A DNA stretch of 64,000 nt from JAJPJE01 sp963848375 (GTDB lineage: Bacteria; Acidobacteriota; Terriglobia; Terriglobales; Acidobacteriaceae). The stretch is from positions 62,001 to 126,000 of the forward strand of contig CAWKDK010000020.1 of the NCBI GenBank assembly GCA_963848375.1, given 5' to 3'. The notes beneath the pieces are model-generated. The model was not told the origin of the DNA. It worked only from the letters and a program-made list of their open reading frames with translations, and did no database searches. The translations under genes and the position numbers were made by a program. Positions 35,448-47,928 of this stretch are shown here, piece by piece; within the stretch, counting starts at the first letter, position 1, and every line of letters starts with the position of its first letter.

Positions 35448-36623
35448 CTACCCTGGGATCGTCTCGCCCGGCTTCACTACCCGGATATCATGATCAGTGA
35501 ACTTGTGATGCACGTCAGGAAACTCGTACTTCGGCATGTGGCACGAAGCGCAGTCTTTTGTCGCGACCGTACAAGCGCGGCCCGGATGAGCGGCATCGGG
35601 CTTCGCCGCTGTACCTGAAACGTGACACGCTAGACAGCGCTGGTCATAAGCCGCGGTCTCGTGCACGAGCGGTTTGTGAGGATCGTGGCAGGCGGTGCAC
35701 TGTATGCGCGCGTCATCCCGCCAACAGGCGCTGTTCTGCAACCGGTACGCTGGGAAGCGCACACTCGCCAGGCCAAAGGTGCCCGCCATCTGCACATCCA
35801 TAGATGTGGCATGGCATGATCCGCAGAAGTCAACTTGATCCACCGGTCGGAGATGTGCCGGATTCATGATCAGTGTTCCCACGTTCTGCAAATTCGCGCG
35901 CATCGCGGCCGCGTGCGCTGCCCCGGGTCCGTGACAAGTTTCGCAAGTCGCTCCGGCCAGGATGTTATTGATCGGACCCTCAGCTGGAACATTAGCCGCG
36001 TGACATGCAAAGCAGCGGCGCATTTCATGCATCTCGACCTGCCTGCCTGTAGCTCTTCTAAACGCATCTTCTCCCGCAGGTTCGTCTTGTCCCGAGACGC
36101 GCACAGCCGGTTGTGCCGGTGTGATATCGAAACCATGAATGCTGTCGAAATAGCTGAAGTGGCTCTCGTTGTAAATCTCACCTTCCGGAGTCGTATATAC
36201 CTGGCTGATTTTTCCTGAACCGAAAGCCCACGCCAGTGGCTTAGTGACGGAACCTTTATCCGTCTTTAGGGTGAATGTCGGTCCCTGAGCAGTTTTCAGG
36301 ATCTCGTAATTGAATCCATCCACGGCGAGATGTTTTCCGTATTGGCTCGTCAGGTATTCGGATTGCGATGCCGGCACCAGCGACTGCGCCATCTCTGACT
36401 GCGCCTGGCTCTTCGCGATCTCAGCGTGACACTCGGCGCAGACGGCGCTACCGACAAATTTATCCGCAGGCGTAGACAGCTTGGTCGGCCACCAGGGATA
36501 TTTGTCGATGCGCTCCGGAGTAGTCATCTCGTCGACCAGGGTGTCGCGCGAGGAACCAATCAGAGCGATGGTGAACATCGCTACCCCAAGTAGTAGAAGA
36601 AATCGCTTGAACTCGAAACGCAT
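35448..36623 (-). CDS. Multiheme cytochrome c (seven CxxCH motifs)
   Basis: About 391 residues with an N-terminal hydrophobic signal or anchor (FLLLLGVAMFTIALIG). Seven heme-binding motifs are seen in order: CAECH, CFACH, CETCH, CGSCH, CTACH, CLACH and CASCH. The protein resembles octaheme/c554-type cytochromes in which the early motif and a long beta-rich insert (residues 75-180) precede a cluster of hemes. It is expected in the periplasm, in electron transfer. The ATG at 36623 was chosen; a GTG at 36632 is the alternative. The di-heme cytochrome gene lies 56 bp upstream on the same strand. Confidence 0.88.
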   Translation of the reverse strand: MRFEFKRFLLLLGVAMFTIALIGSSRDTLVDEMTTPERIDKYPWWPTKLSTPADKFVGSAVCAECHAEIAKSQAQSEMAQSLVPASQSEYLTSQYGKHLAVDGFNYEILKTAQGPTFTLKTDKGSVTKPLAWAFGSGKISQVYTTPEGEIYNESHFSYFDSIHGFDITPAQPAVRVSGQDEPAGEDAFRRATGRQVEMHEMRRCFACHAANVPAEGPINNILAGATCETCHGPGAAHAAAMRANLQNVGTLIMNPAHLRPVDQVDFCGSCHATSMDVQMAGTFGLASVRFPAYRLQNSACWRDDARIQCTACHDPHKPLVHETAAYDQRCLACHVSGTAAKPDAAHPGRACTVATKDCASCHMPKYEFPDVHHKFTDHDIRVVKPGETIPG

Positions 36624-36679
36624 GCGCCCCACGGATCGGAATATGCCAACCCCTCGCTAATTGTAAGACGCCGCGGAGT

Positions 36680-37780
36680 TCAGTGCCCGTTAGCGCTGGG
36701 CGGCGCTTCGGGTTTCGCAAACCTCGCCTCTTCGACGGGCACGTTTACCTCGATCTGATCGAGTTGTACCGTAAAACGTCCCTGGGGTTGTGCTACCGTC
36801 CACTGAAAGGGCTGCTTGATGCCAGCTACATCACGATAGTCCGCGTAATCGATCTGCGTGGGATTCCGACCTAGCGGCGAGTCGACGTATCGAACCATGC
36901 GAACCAGCAATCCGGATTGCTGATCGAAATACAACTCCACCGGCGGCAGATTCGGATTACTCGCTCGAATCACGTTCACCGTGCGTCCCGCGATCTGCTG
37001 ATCGGGCCTAACCTTCAATTCGCTGAAAGCAGTTTTGACGTGGGCGGCAAAGCGAACATCAGCGTCGATACCCGACGCTTGCAGGTCTCCCTTATTCATG
37101 TTCCGCAGGGGACGTCCTGGAACAAGAGTCCATCCCGATTGGCCGTTTACAGTCTCGAATCCGATGCCGCTCGGCAGATGCGTCACCACGCTGCGCATAC
37201 CCGGCTGCTTGAGATAAATCTCCATCGGGAACTGCACGCCCTGGGCAAGATTTAACTTCCCTTTCTGCACTTCGGAACTGATCTTCTCAAAAGCCGCGGA
37301 ACCACCTACCGCCTGCAAATACTTATTCAGGATGTCTTCCGCAGATTGTGATGGAGCCGGCTCATTTTCGGCGACGGGTCTGGGCGGTGGCGGCCCTTCG
37401 GAGGCGATGACAGGAGTTGCGACCGGGCGAAGCGCCCCACGATGGCAGGAATTGCACGTGACCTCGCGCTCACCATTGAAGCTGTTCTGGTTCAGCGCGA
37501 ACATCATCTGCATCATCTCGCGAGCCCTCTTCTTTGGCTTCTTGTCATCCTTATCGAAGGCGCCCTCCACATGGCAGTGCTCGCAACGCACTCCGAGCGC
37601 CGACGTCATGAACTGCATCGCCGGAATAATCTGATCGGCAGGAGTTCCCTTCAACACCTGTATGTTCTTGTAAACCTGTTCAGCGGGCGGTGCGCCCTGC
37701 GGCGACTGCGCTGGCAGCGCGCCGACAAACAGCGCCAATAAAATCACCGCTACCGCGGTTAGGATTGATGCACGATTCAT
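36680..37780 (-). CDS. Photosynthetic-reaction-centre-type cytochrome c
   Basis: A 366-residue protein with a signal peptide (ALFVGALPAQS). Residues 30-115 match the small c-type cytochrome fold of the reaction-centre cytochrome subunit family: VYKNIQVLKG, QFMTSALGVRCEHCH and MFALNQN...VTCNSCHRG, giving two CxxCH hemes. The remaining 230 residues are a beta-rich domain ('YLQAVGGSAAFEKI...' then LPPVELYFDQQSGLLVRMVRY) like outer-membrane lipoprotein-sorting folds. In Acidobacteriota such proteins are common in non-phototrophs, so no photosynthesis is implied. The start at 37780 has GGAG five bases upstream. Confidence 0.85.
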   Translation of the reverse strand: MNRASILTAVAVILLALFVGALPAQSPQGAPPAEQVYKNIQVLKGTPADQIIPAMQFMTSALGVRCEHCHVEGAFDKDDKKPKKRAREMMQMMFALNQNSFNGEREVTCNSCHRGALRPVATPVIASEGPPPPRPVAENEPAPSQSAEDILNKYLQAVGGSAAFEKISSEVQKGKLNLAQGVQFPMEIYLKQPGMRSVVTHLPSGIGFETVNGQSGWTLVPGRPLRNMNKGDLQASGIDADVRFAAHVKTAFSELKVRPDQQIAGRTVNVIRASNPNLPPVELYFDQQSGLLVRMVRYVDSPLGRNPTQIDYADYRDVAGIKQPFQWTVAQPQGRFTVQLDQIEVNVPVEEARFAKPEAPPSANGH

Positions 37781-38124
37781 CAAATCTCCAGCAGTGAAAG
37801 ACACACAGTTTTGTCGCGCAGAAGCAGTTACGGCGACGCCCCACTTACACACTTCTGCGCTGGGATGACATTCCTGAATCAGTAGACGAGAATTCCCGCT
37901 GGATAGTTGAAGCTAATTTGTAAAGATTTGTAAGCAGGTTTGTCGCGAAATTGTCGCGTCCAGCTGAGCGACCTTTTCCAAGTTGCACGCGGGCGAGAAT
38001 GCTCGTCGAGTTTCAGGATTGAGAGAGTGCTTCCGATAGGAGGACGTCGGCGCTTTTCTCGGATCTCATCGCGTCGGATCGGAAGACGAGGCGAACTTGC
38101 GCGGACAGGACCACTGGAGATGAT

Positions 38125-38200
38125 TGGTGGAGCTAGCCAGGATCGAACTGGCGACCTCTGCAGTGCGATTGCAGCGCTCTCCCAGCTGAGCTATAGCCCC
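38125..38200 (-). tRNA. tRNA-Ala (anticodon CGC)
   Basis: A complete 76-nt cloverleaf on the minus strand including encoded CCA. The acceptor stem is GGGGCTA/TAGCTCC with one G-U pair, the D-arm is GCTCAGCTGGGAGAGC, the anticodon stem is CTGCA/TGCAG around loop ATCGCAC (anticodon CGC, reading GCG), and the T-arm contains the TTCGATC loop. An open frame crossing it on the plus strand is not a gene. Confidence 0.96.
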
Positions 38201-38461
38201 ACGAGGGACACAGGAATACCTGCGACTGGGTCCGGCGAAACTACACCGGAGGAACACTCGTATTTTAGCAGCCGCGTTTGGAAAGACCAAGCGAATCGCC
38301 AACTCTGTTGTCTCTAATCGGCAAAAATACCGGGGAACCATCGCTGATGCTTGCAGAATTCTTCCCGAGAAACTACTCTGAGCACACAGCAAAGCTCTAT
38401 AGCGGTCGACCGCCGTTGCCTCCCGCAACAAGCACGGCACGTTGGCGCTGGCTCGCAAGAT

Positions 38462-39475
38462 ATGCCTTTGGAAGCTCTGGTTGTATGCGCCGATGATCAA
38501 CTTACCCGAATCCTGCGCCACGGGATGAGCGACCTTGGGATTCGCGGAGAGTTCTGCGAATCTCTGGACAAAGCGATGACCATAGTCGTGAATCGCCGGT
38601 TTGACGGAGTATTCATCGACTGCGAAATTCCCGACGCCGTCAGCCTGTTTCAATCCATCCGCTCGAACGACTTATTCAAGAAGTCTCTTTGCGTCGCCCT
38701 GGCGACACATCGAACAACGGTGAAAGATGCGTTCGACATGGGCGCGCAGTTTGTCATGTACCGCCCGTTGTCGATGGAGCGTGCGTCTCGGGTTTTACGA
38801 ACCGCCCAGGCTTTGATGAACCGTGAACGCCGCCGGTCCTTCCGCAAAGCCGTGCAGATGGACGTTGCCGTGCGTTTCGGCCGCAGCCCTGAGTTCGACG
38901 CCATCACCTTCGACCTGAGTTCCGGCGGAATGGGATTGAAGCTCAAAAGCATGCCGCAGAATTCCGGCCAGGTGCACGTGAGTTTTAAGCTGCCGGGCTC
39001 TCACGCAACCCTGTCCGCAACTGGCGACATTGTCTGGGCGGACGCGAAGAAACGTATCGGCGTGCAGTTCTTTCACGTGCCGGACACCACCCGCATACAA
39101 CTGGACCGATGGCTCGAAGGCAGACTTGAAGCCGTCGGCGGAGCATCGGATCCTATCGCGCCACGAGCGGCCATACGCGGTGCGGTCGATATCGCGCTCA
39201 CCGCGGTCGTCGTGCGCAACGGAAGATCGAAAACCGTGCGCGGCCATGGCAGCGATCTGACCGAACAGGGGTTGGGCGCGAACATGAGCGACGAATTGTC
39301 TCCCGGTGAAGTGGTGAATCTCGAATTCACTCTTCCCAGCGGTAAGGCAGTCAAGACGCGCGCTTACGTTCGCAATGCGCAGGGACAACACTACGGCTTT
39401 GAGTTTCTGACCATGGCCGACAATTCCCGTTCCGCGATTCGCGATTTCTGTCAGCAATTGCCGGTAAAATACTGA
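38462..39475 (+). CDS. Response-regulator-like protein with two PilZ domains
   Basis: About 337 residues from the ATG at 38462. Residues 1-115 resemble a receiver domain (LEALVVCADDQLTRILRHGM, DGVFIDCEIPDAVSL), with an Asp near the phosphorylation position and a long helix at the end. Two PilZ domains follow: residues 120-220 with RERRRSFRKAV and FDLSSGGMGLKLKS, and residues 235-335 with GSDLTEQGLGANMSD. PilZ domains bind cyclic di-GMP through an RxxxR motif plus a (D/N)xSxxG motif; the first domain keeps both in form, the second lacks a clear RxxxR. It may link phosphorylation and c-di-GMP signalling. Confidence 0.85.
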   Translation: MPLEALVVCADDQLTRILRHGMSDLGIRGEFCESLDKAMTIVVNRRFDGVFIDCEIPDAVSLFQSIRSNDLFKKSLCVALATHRTTVKDAFDMGAQFVMYRPLSMERASRVLRTAQALMNRERRRSFRKAVQMDVAVRFGRSPEFDAITFDLSSGGMGLKLKSMPQNSGQVHVSFKLPGSHATLSATGDIVWADAKKRIGVQFFHVPDTTRIQLDRWLEGRLEAVGGASDPIAPRAAIRGAVDIALTAVVVRNGRSKTVRGHGSDLTEQGLGANMSDELSPGEVVNLEFTLPSGKAVKTRAYVRNAQGQHYGFEFLTMADNSRSAIRDFCQQLPVKY

Positions 39476-39521
39476 ATCTGTCGCGCCTTTACGTCCCGGC
39501 TACATGCGAGCAGGGAAACGT

Positions 39522-39547
39522 ACCGTGTCGCAAAGCACGGTTTTTGT
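39522..39547 (+). terminator. Rho-independent terminator after PilZ gene
   Basis: ACCGTG (39522-39527) pairs with CACGGT (39536-39541) around an 8-nt loop, followed by TTTTGTT. It lies about 47 bp after the PilZ stop codon. Confidence 0.7.
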
Positions 39548-39745
39548 TCCAACTCGAATCGCGCCGCACTCGGAATCGCGGCCAGAATCGACCAGAGCTC
39601 AACTTAAACTACTTATAATCAGTCGTTTGCACTGTTCGTTAGAGTGATGTTCCAGTTTGGAATTTGTTCTCTGGCCAGTTCACACATCACAAAGCAGAGT
39701 GACGAATCAACCTTGCTGAATCGTTAGGAAGAGTTACAATCTCAA

Positions 39746-40027
39746 ATGGAATTGAAAATGATTTTCAACTTCGCAGATGCCGGGATTGCCGCTCTTGCCG
39801 ACCTTAAGGAAGGTCAGTCCGCCGTCCTTGAGCAACTGGATCTCGCCCCGCGCGTTGCCGATCATTTGATGAACCTCGGCTTCATTCCGGGCGTTGAAAT
39901 TATCGCCGCTCGCAGCGGCCCGGGTGGTGATCCCCGTGTCTACCGTGTCGACGGCATCGAAGTCGCCCTGCGCCGCGATGTCTCCAGCCGCATTGTAGTT
40001 CGTGCCCTCTCTCGCTCGGTGCAATAG
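39746..40027 (+). CDS. feoA: FeoA ferrous iron transport accessory protein
   Basis: A 93-residue SH3-like protein. It has the pattern ALADLKEGQSAVLEQLDL, then HLMNLGFIPGVEIIAARSGPGGDPRVYRVDGIEVALRR, typical of FeoA. FeoA modulates FeoB in ferrous iron uptake. It ends 2 bp before feoB. A second Met at 39758 is a possible start. No clear Fur box is seen in the 198 bp between the preceding terminator and the gene; a TATAAT at 39614-39619 is a possible -10 box. Confidence 0.92.
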   Translation: MELKMIFNFADAGIAALADLKEGQSAVLEQLDLAPRVADHLMNLGFIPGVEIIAARSGPGGDPRVYRVDGIEVALRRDVSSRIVVRALSRSVQ

Positions 40028-40029
40028 CG

Positions 40030-41916
40030 ATGGCACTCTCCACGATCGCGCCGGCTCCTCCGATCTCGGAAACGATCTCTACCAAAAAAGGCTTCCGCAC
40101 GATCGCTGTCGTGGGACCGCCGAACTCCGGCAAAACTACTCTGTTCAACCGGTTGACTGGCCTCCGTCAGAAGGTCGCCAACTTCCCCGGTGTAACTGTC
40201 GAGCATCACCTGGGATACATTCGTGACGGATCGGGGCGCGAAATCGAGCTCATTGATCTGCCTGGTATTTATAGCCTCTCGCCACGTTCAGAAGATGAAG
40301 TTGTTGCCGTCAAGGTCCTGAGCGGCGAAATGCCGGGACTGAGCCAGCCAGACGGCGTATTGCTCATCCTGGATTCCACTCATCTTGAGCGCCACCTGAT
40401 GCTGGCGGCGCGCGTGATCGCGCTTGGACTGCCCACTCTCGTCCTCCTGAATATGGCGGATGAGCTAAAGAAGCAGGGTGGTCACGTCGACGTACTTTTG
40501 CTGGCTAAACAACTTGGCACTCCGGTCGCGCTGATCAGCGCCACAAGTGGCACGGGAATAGAAGCCATCTCGGCTTTCGTTTCTTCGCATTCTGAGGCGC
40601 CAAGTCCGCTTGCCCTTCCGGTATTGGCGGACGCGAAGAAGTGCCGCGAATGGGCGTATCAGGTCGGTCACGCCGCTTCGTATCGGAAGCCCGTATCGCC
40701 AGTCTGGACGCAGCGCCTCGATTCCCTCTTTCTGAACCGCGTTTGGGGACCCATCATCTTCGCGGTCGTCGTTATGGGAGTTTTCCAGACGATTTTTTCT
40801 CTCGGTCAGCCGCTCTCGAACGCGCTACAAGCTTTGCTGGATGTGACTGGTCGACAGGTCGGCGCCCTCCTTCCCGCGGGATTGCTGCGCTCGCTAATCG
40901 TGGATGGAATCTGGAAGGGCACTGGATCCGTACTGGTCTTCCTGCCGCAAATTCTCCTGCTCTTCCTCGTGATCGGCATCCTGGAAGATTCTGGCTACCT
41001 GGCGCGTGCTGCGGTGATCGCCGACAAAACCATGTCGCGCGTGGGACTGAATGGCAAAGCCTTCATTCCCCTGCTCTCGGCTTATGCCTGCGCGGTGCCG
41101 GCAATCATGGCAACGCGCACCATCGAGAACAAGCGTGACCGCATTGCCACCATTCTGATCGCCCCGTTCATGACATGCTCGGCACGCTTGCCGGTCTACA
41201 CCATGATCATCGCCGCGTTTCTTCCGAATCGTCCATTGCTGGGACGATTTTTCGGAACGCGCGCGCTGGCGATGCTGGGCCTGTATGTTCTCGGATTCCT
41301 GATGGCGGTCTTCACCGCCCGCATCTTGAAGTCGTCGGTCCTGAAGAGCAAAGATTCGCCCTTCATCATGGAGATGCCGCCCTACCGCTGGCCCACGCTG
41401 CGCTCGCTTCTCCTGCGCCTGTTCGATCGCAGCAAGGCATTCCTCTATCGCGCAGGCACGGTGATTCTCGGCGTCACCATCGTCCTTTGGCTGCTCACCA
41501 CTTTTCCGATGCACAACGGCCAGCCGCCCGCGATCCAGGACAGCGCCGTCGCCACCATGGGCCACATAATTGAGCCAGTGATCCGGCCGCTCGGCTTTGA
41601 TTGGAAAATCGGCGTTGGGCTGCTGACTTCATTCGCGGCGCGTGAAGTCATCATCGCGACCATGGGAACGCTGAATGGCGTCGATCCTCAATCGCACGCC
41701 TTCGATTTGCAGGCAGCGCTGCGCCATGAACTGACGCCCGCCGCAGCGGTCGCGCTGCTCGTCTTCTTCGCGTTTGCGATGCAGTGTATGTCGACCCTGG
41801 CCGTAGTGCGTCGCGAAACCAATGGTTGGAAGTGGCCGGCTGTGCAGTTTGCCTACATGACTTTGATCGCATACGCATCAGCATTTGCCGCGTACCACAT
41901 CGCTCTGCTGTTCTAG
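40030..41916 (+). CDS. feoB: FeoB ferrous iron transporter
   Basis: A 628-residue inner-membrane iron transporter with an N-terminal GTPase. G-motifs: VVGPPNSGKTTLFNRLTG near residue 32 (Pro in place of the more usual Asn), GVTVEHHLG (G2) near residue 55, DLPGIYSL (G3) near residue 76, NMAD (G4) near residue 140. The membrane domain carries the gate segments SGYLARAAVIADKTMSRVGLNGKAFIPLLSAYACAVPAIMATRTI near residues 318-365. It is immediately downstream of feoA. Confidence 0.96.
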   Translation: MALSTIAPAPPISETISTKKGFRTIAVVGPPNSGKTTLFNRLTGLRQKVANFPGVTVEHHLGYIRDGSGREIELIDLPGIYSLSPRSEDEVVAVKVLSGEMPGLSQPDGVLLILDSTHLERHLMLAARVIALGLPTLVLLNMADELKKQGGHVDVLLLAKQLGTPVALISATSGTGIEAISAFVSSHSEAPSPLALPVLADAKKCREWAYQVGHAASYRKPVSPVWTQRLDSLFLNRVWGPIIFAVVVMGVFQTIFSLGQPLSNALQALLDVTGRQVGALLPAGLLRSLIVDGIWKGTGSVLVFLPQILLLFLVIGILEDSGYLARAAVIADKTMSRVGLNGKAFIPLLSAYACAVPAIMATRTIENKRDRIATILIAPFMTCSARLPVYTMIIAAFLPNRPLLGRFFGTRALAMLGLYVLGFLMAVFTARILKSSVLKSKDSPFIMEMPPYRWPTLRSLLLRLFDRSKAFLYRAGTVILGVTIVLWLLTTFPMHNGQPPAIQDSAVATMGHIIEPVIRPLGFDWKIGVGLLTSFAAREVIIATMGTLNGVDPQSHAFDLQAALRHELTPAAAVALLVFFAFAMQCMSTLAVVRRETNGWKWPAVQFAYMTLIAYASAFAAYHIALLF

Positions 41917-41940
41917 CCCCACGGGCTTCCAATCTGAAAC

Positions 41941-41996
41941 TGTCATTTCGAGCGAGGGCGCGGTTACGCACCCGAGTCGAGAGACCTCGCGGTTGA
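41941..41996. repeat. Dispersed intergenic hairpin repeat, copy 1
   Basis: TGTCATTTCGAGCGAG, then a short variable hairpin (GGCGCG-GTTA-CGCACC), then CGAGTCGAGAGACCTCGCG. A second copy lies at 47475-47530 with identical flanks and a different but still self-complementary centre. Located between the 3' ends of feoB and the cyclic-nucleotide-binding gene. Confidence 0.75.
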
Positions 41997-42013
41997 AAGA
42001 GAGTTCTCGCCCG

Positions 42014-42418
42014 CTACAGCCGCTCTCGCAATTGTTGAACTTCGCGACTGAGCAGTCCGAGAACTTCGAAGCACAGCTCCGGATTGTGGACCAGAGTGTG
42101 GCGAACCCTATCAACACCGACAAAAATGTAGTTCGTTATCTCGATGACCTCGGCCGTAAGACTGTAGGGCTTGCCGGACATGGTTGCCGGCAGTCCTAGC
42201 ACGGAGCCCGGCCCCGCCGTCCTCTCCAATACAGATCTATGAGTTTCCATGGACAAGCGCACGCGGCCGCTCTTGATTACAAAAACTCCCTGACAGATGT
42301 CTCCGCGATGAAAAAGAAACGATCCTGGAGCGGCAGTACTCTCGGCGCCGATGGCTTCGAGCACCTCGCATAGATGCGGCGGCGCAGAGAACGGGGTTTC
42401 AGAGCTCACAGCAGGCAT
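42014..42418 (-). CDS. Single-domain cyclic-nucleotide-binding protein (Crp-like, no HTH)
   Basis: About 134 residues from the ATG at 42418 (a GTG at 42472 would add 18). The whole protein is a cNMP-binding beta-roll: SFLFHRGDICQGVFVIKSGRVRLSM, SVLERTAGPGSVLGLPATMSG, YSLTAEVIEITNYIFV and a closing helix LLSREVQQLRERL. It stops before the helix-turn-helix that Crp/Fnr proteins need for DNA binding. It may act as a sensor with a partner. A perfect Crp-type palindrome lies 40 bp upstream of the chosen start, overlapping the alternative start. Confidence 0.8.
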   Translation of the reverse strand: MPAVSSETPFSAPPHLCEVLEAIGAESTAAPGSFLFHRGDICQGVFVIKSGRVRLSMETHRSVLERTAGPGSVLGLPATMSGKPYSLTAEVIEITNYIFVGVDRVRHTLVHNPELCFEVLGLLSREVQQLRERL

Positions 42419-42457
42419 GACAGTTGCACGAGTATCGGGCAACCCGAAATCTACCGG

Positions 42458-42473
42458 TGTGATGTCGATCACA
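42458..42473. promoter_or_regulatory. Crp/Fnr-type palindrome (TGTGA-N6-TCACA)
   Basis: TGTGATGTCGATCACA matches the Crp consensus half-sites exactly. It lies in the divergent region between the cyclic-nucleotide-binding gene (minus) and nifJ (plus, start 42754). At ten fixed bases it is expected by chance well under once in a window this size. Which regulator binds it cannot be told. Confidence 0.55.
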
Positions 42474-42753
42474 CTCGCGTGTGACCGTCAAAAAACCCTC
42501 TCGAATCATCACGATCTACCTGCACAAATCAGCGCGCTTCTTGCGCGCGCTTTTCTGCGCAACTCACACTGCCGAAAATGTTTGCACGTCACAGACGGTC
42601 CGGACATGCGGCTTTTATCTTCAATACAGGCTCAGACCACGCGGTCGACTTCGTTGCCGCCACGTGGCTCCGCTTTCGCCGGAGGGCTTTACGAGCACCC
42701 GGACTCAGTTTTCACAAAAAATTTCATAGCAGTCCAACGGACGAAATGGATTC

Positions 42754-46377
<3,624 letters not shown>

Positions 46378-47400
46378 ATGGATCTCACAACCAGATATCT
46401 CGGACTGAAACTGAAGACTCCTCTCGTGGCCTCATCGTCGCCTCTCTGCAAAGAGATTTCGACGATCCGGCAGCTCGAAGACGGTGGCGCTTCCGCCATC
46501 GTTCTTCACTCGCTCTTCGAGGAGCAGATCAATCTCGAAAGCAACGAGCTGGATTATTTCCTGTCCGTCGGCTCCGATGTCTCCGCCGAAGCACTGGAGA
46601 TGTTCCCCGACATGACCAGCTACAACATCGGCCCAGACGACTACCTCGAGCATATCCGCAAAGCAAAAGCAGCCGTGAAGGTTCCGATCATCGCCAGCCT
46701 GAATGGCATTTCCACCGGCGGCTGGATCCGCTACGCAAAAGAGATTCAGCAAGCGGGTGCGGATGCTCTCGAACTGAACATCTACTACTTGCCCACCGAT
46801 GTCGAACTGACGGGCTCTACGGTGGAGAAGGCCCACTGCGAGCTGGTAACGGCGATCAAGGACAGCATCAGTATCCCGATCGCAGTGAAACTCGCTCCCT
46901 ACTTCAGCTCGATCCCGAATGTCGCGAAGCAACTCGACGAATCGGGCGCGAACGCTCTGGTCCTCTTCAACCGCTTCTACCAGCCCGACTTCGACCTCGA
47001 GCGCCTGGAAGTAGTCCCATCGCTCGTCCTCAGCCGTTCGAACGAAGTAAAGCTGCGGCTGCACTGGACGGCAATCCTCTACGACCAGATCAAGGCCGAC
47101 ATCGCGATCACCGGAGGCGTTCACACTGCTGAAGACGTGGTGAAATGCATGATGGCCGGCGCTAAAGTGGCCATGATGACTTCAGCCATCCTGGAATATG
47201 GACCGCAGTATTTCGGTGTGGTCGAAAAAGACTTGGAACGCTGGATGGAAGAGCATGAGTACGAATCCGTGAAGCTGATGCAGGGCAGCATGAGCATGCA
47301 GAAGGTCAGCAATCCTTCCGCATTCCAGCGCGCCAACTACATGAAGGTCCTGAGCTCATATACGCTGACGCCGGGACCCACAGTCCAGCGGACGCGCTAG
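46378..47400 (+). CDS. Dihydroorotate-dehydrogenase-like FMN protein
   Basis: A 340-residue TIM-barrel protein starting directly at the nifJ stop. Pieces typical of the dihydroorotate dehydrogenase family are TPLVASSSPLCKEIST near residue 14, VPIIASLNGISTGGW near residue 101, IPIAVKLAPYFSSIPN near residue 163, ADIAITGGVHTAEDVVKCMMAGAKVAMMTSA near residue 240. The pyrimidine pathway partners are absent, and the constant pairing with nifJ genes points to another redox role; the actual reaction is unknown. A strong terminator follows. Confidence 0.88.
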   Translation: MDLTTRYLGLKLKTPLVASSSPLCKEISTIRQLEDGGASAIVLHSLFEEQINLESNELDYFLSVGSDVSAEALEMFPDMTSYNIGPDDYLEHIRKAKAAVKVPIIASLNGISTGGWIRYAKEIQQAGADALELNIYYLPTDVELTGSTVEKAHCELVTAIKDSISIPIAVKLAPYFSSIPNVAKQLDESGANALVLFNRFYQPDFDLERLEVVPSLVLSRSNEVKLRLHWTAILYDQIKADIAITGGVHTAEDVVKCMMAGAKVAMMTSAILEYGPQYFGVVEKDLERWMEEHEYESVKLMQGSMSMQKVSNPSAFQRANYMKVLSSYTLTPGPTVQRTR

Positions 47401-47424
47401 AATATAGTTTGCTGTACCCTCCCC

Positions 47425-47454
47425 GCCGGGGCCACAAGCCCCGGCTTCTCTTTT
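47425..47454 (+). terminator. Rho-independent terminator of the nifJ operon
   Basis: A perfect 8-bp stem (GCCGGGGC / GCCCCGGC) with a 5-nt loop, followed by TTCTCTTTT. It starts 24 bp after the stop codon of the dihydroorotate-dehydrogenase-like gene. Confidence 0.88.
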
Positions 47455-47474
47455 CACTAGGCCTTTTTTGCACC

Positions 47475-47530
47475 TGTCATTTCGAGCGAGGCCGCTTTGT
47501 GGCCGAGTCGAGAGACCTTGCGTCTTCAAC
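47475..47530. repeat. Dispersed intergenic hairpin repeat, copy 2
   Basis: TGTCATTTCGAGCGAG, variable hairpin GCCGC-TTT-GTGGC, then CGAGTCGAGAGACCTTGCG. Flanks agree with copy 1 at 41941-41996 apart from one base near the end, while the hairpin arms differ in sequence but remain paired. It lies between two convergent genes. Confidence 0.75.
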
Positions 47531-47543
47531 TTACTTGACGAGT

Positions 47544-47916
47544 TCACCCCTTCACCATCTCGTACCCCTTCTCCCGCCACTCCCGCACACCGCCGTCCAT
47601 CGAGATCACATCGACGTAGCCCATCTTTTGCAGATTATCCGCCGCGAGCGCCGACCGAAATCCACCACCGCAATAGAGGACTAACGGCGCCTTGGTATCA
47701 GGCACCTGTTTCTCGATGTCACGCTCGATGACGCCCTTTCCCAGGTGAATCGCGCCCGGCAGGTGGTCCTTGGCGAACTCGCTCTCCTCGCGGACGTCGA
47801 TCAGCGTGAACTTCTCACCACGATCCAGCTTCGCTTTCACATCGTCGACTGTCGTCTCACGAACGCGCTTCTTCGCATCTTCCACAATCTTCAAGAAATC
47901 GTTCTGAATGCTGCAT
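47544..47916 (-). CDS. Rhodanese-like domain protein (start region probably frameshifted)
   Basis: A single rhodanese domain of about 123 residues: KFTLIDVREESEFAKDHLPGAIHLG, then the active loop LYCGGGFRSALAA with the catalytic Cys, and VISMDGGVREW. The only good start, ATG at 47916 with AAGGAGG before it, is one base out of frame. Dropping the C after this ATG gives MSIQNDFLKIVEDAKKRV, which suits the family. The open frame actually runs on upstream into the glpF end (to 47963) with no proper start. It may detoxify or transfer sulfur. It follows glpF on the same strand. Confidence 0.78.
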
Positions 47917-47928
47917 TGCTTACCTCCT

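Noticed and set aside
37940..38317. Plus-strand open frame of 125 codons
   Set aside because: It runs across the minus-strand tRNA-Ala gene and has no recognisable features.
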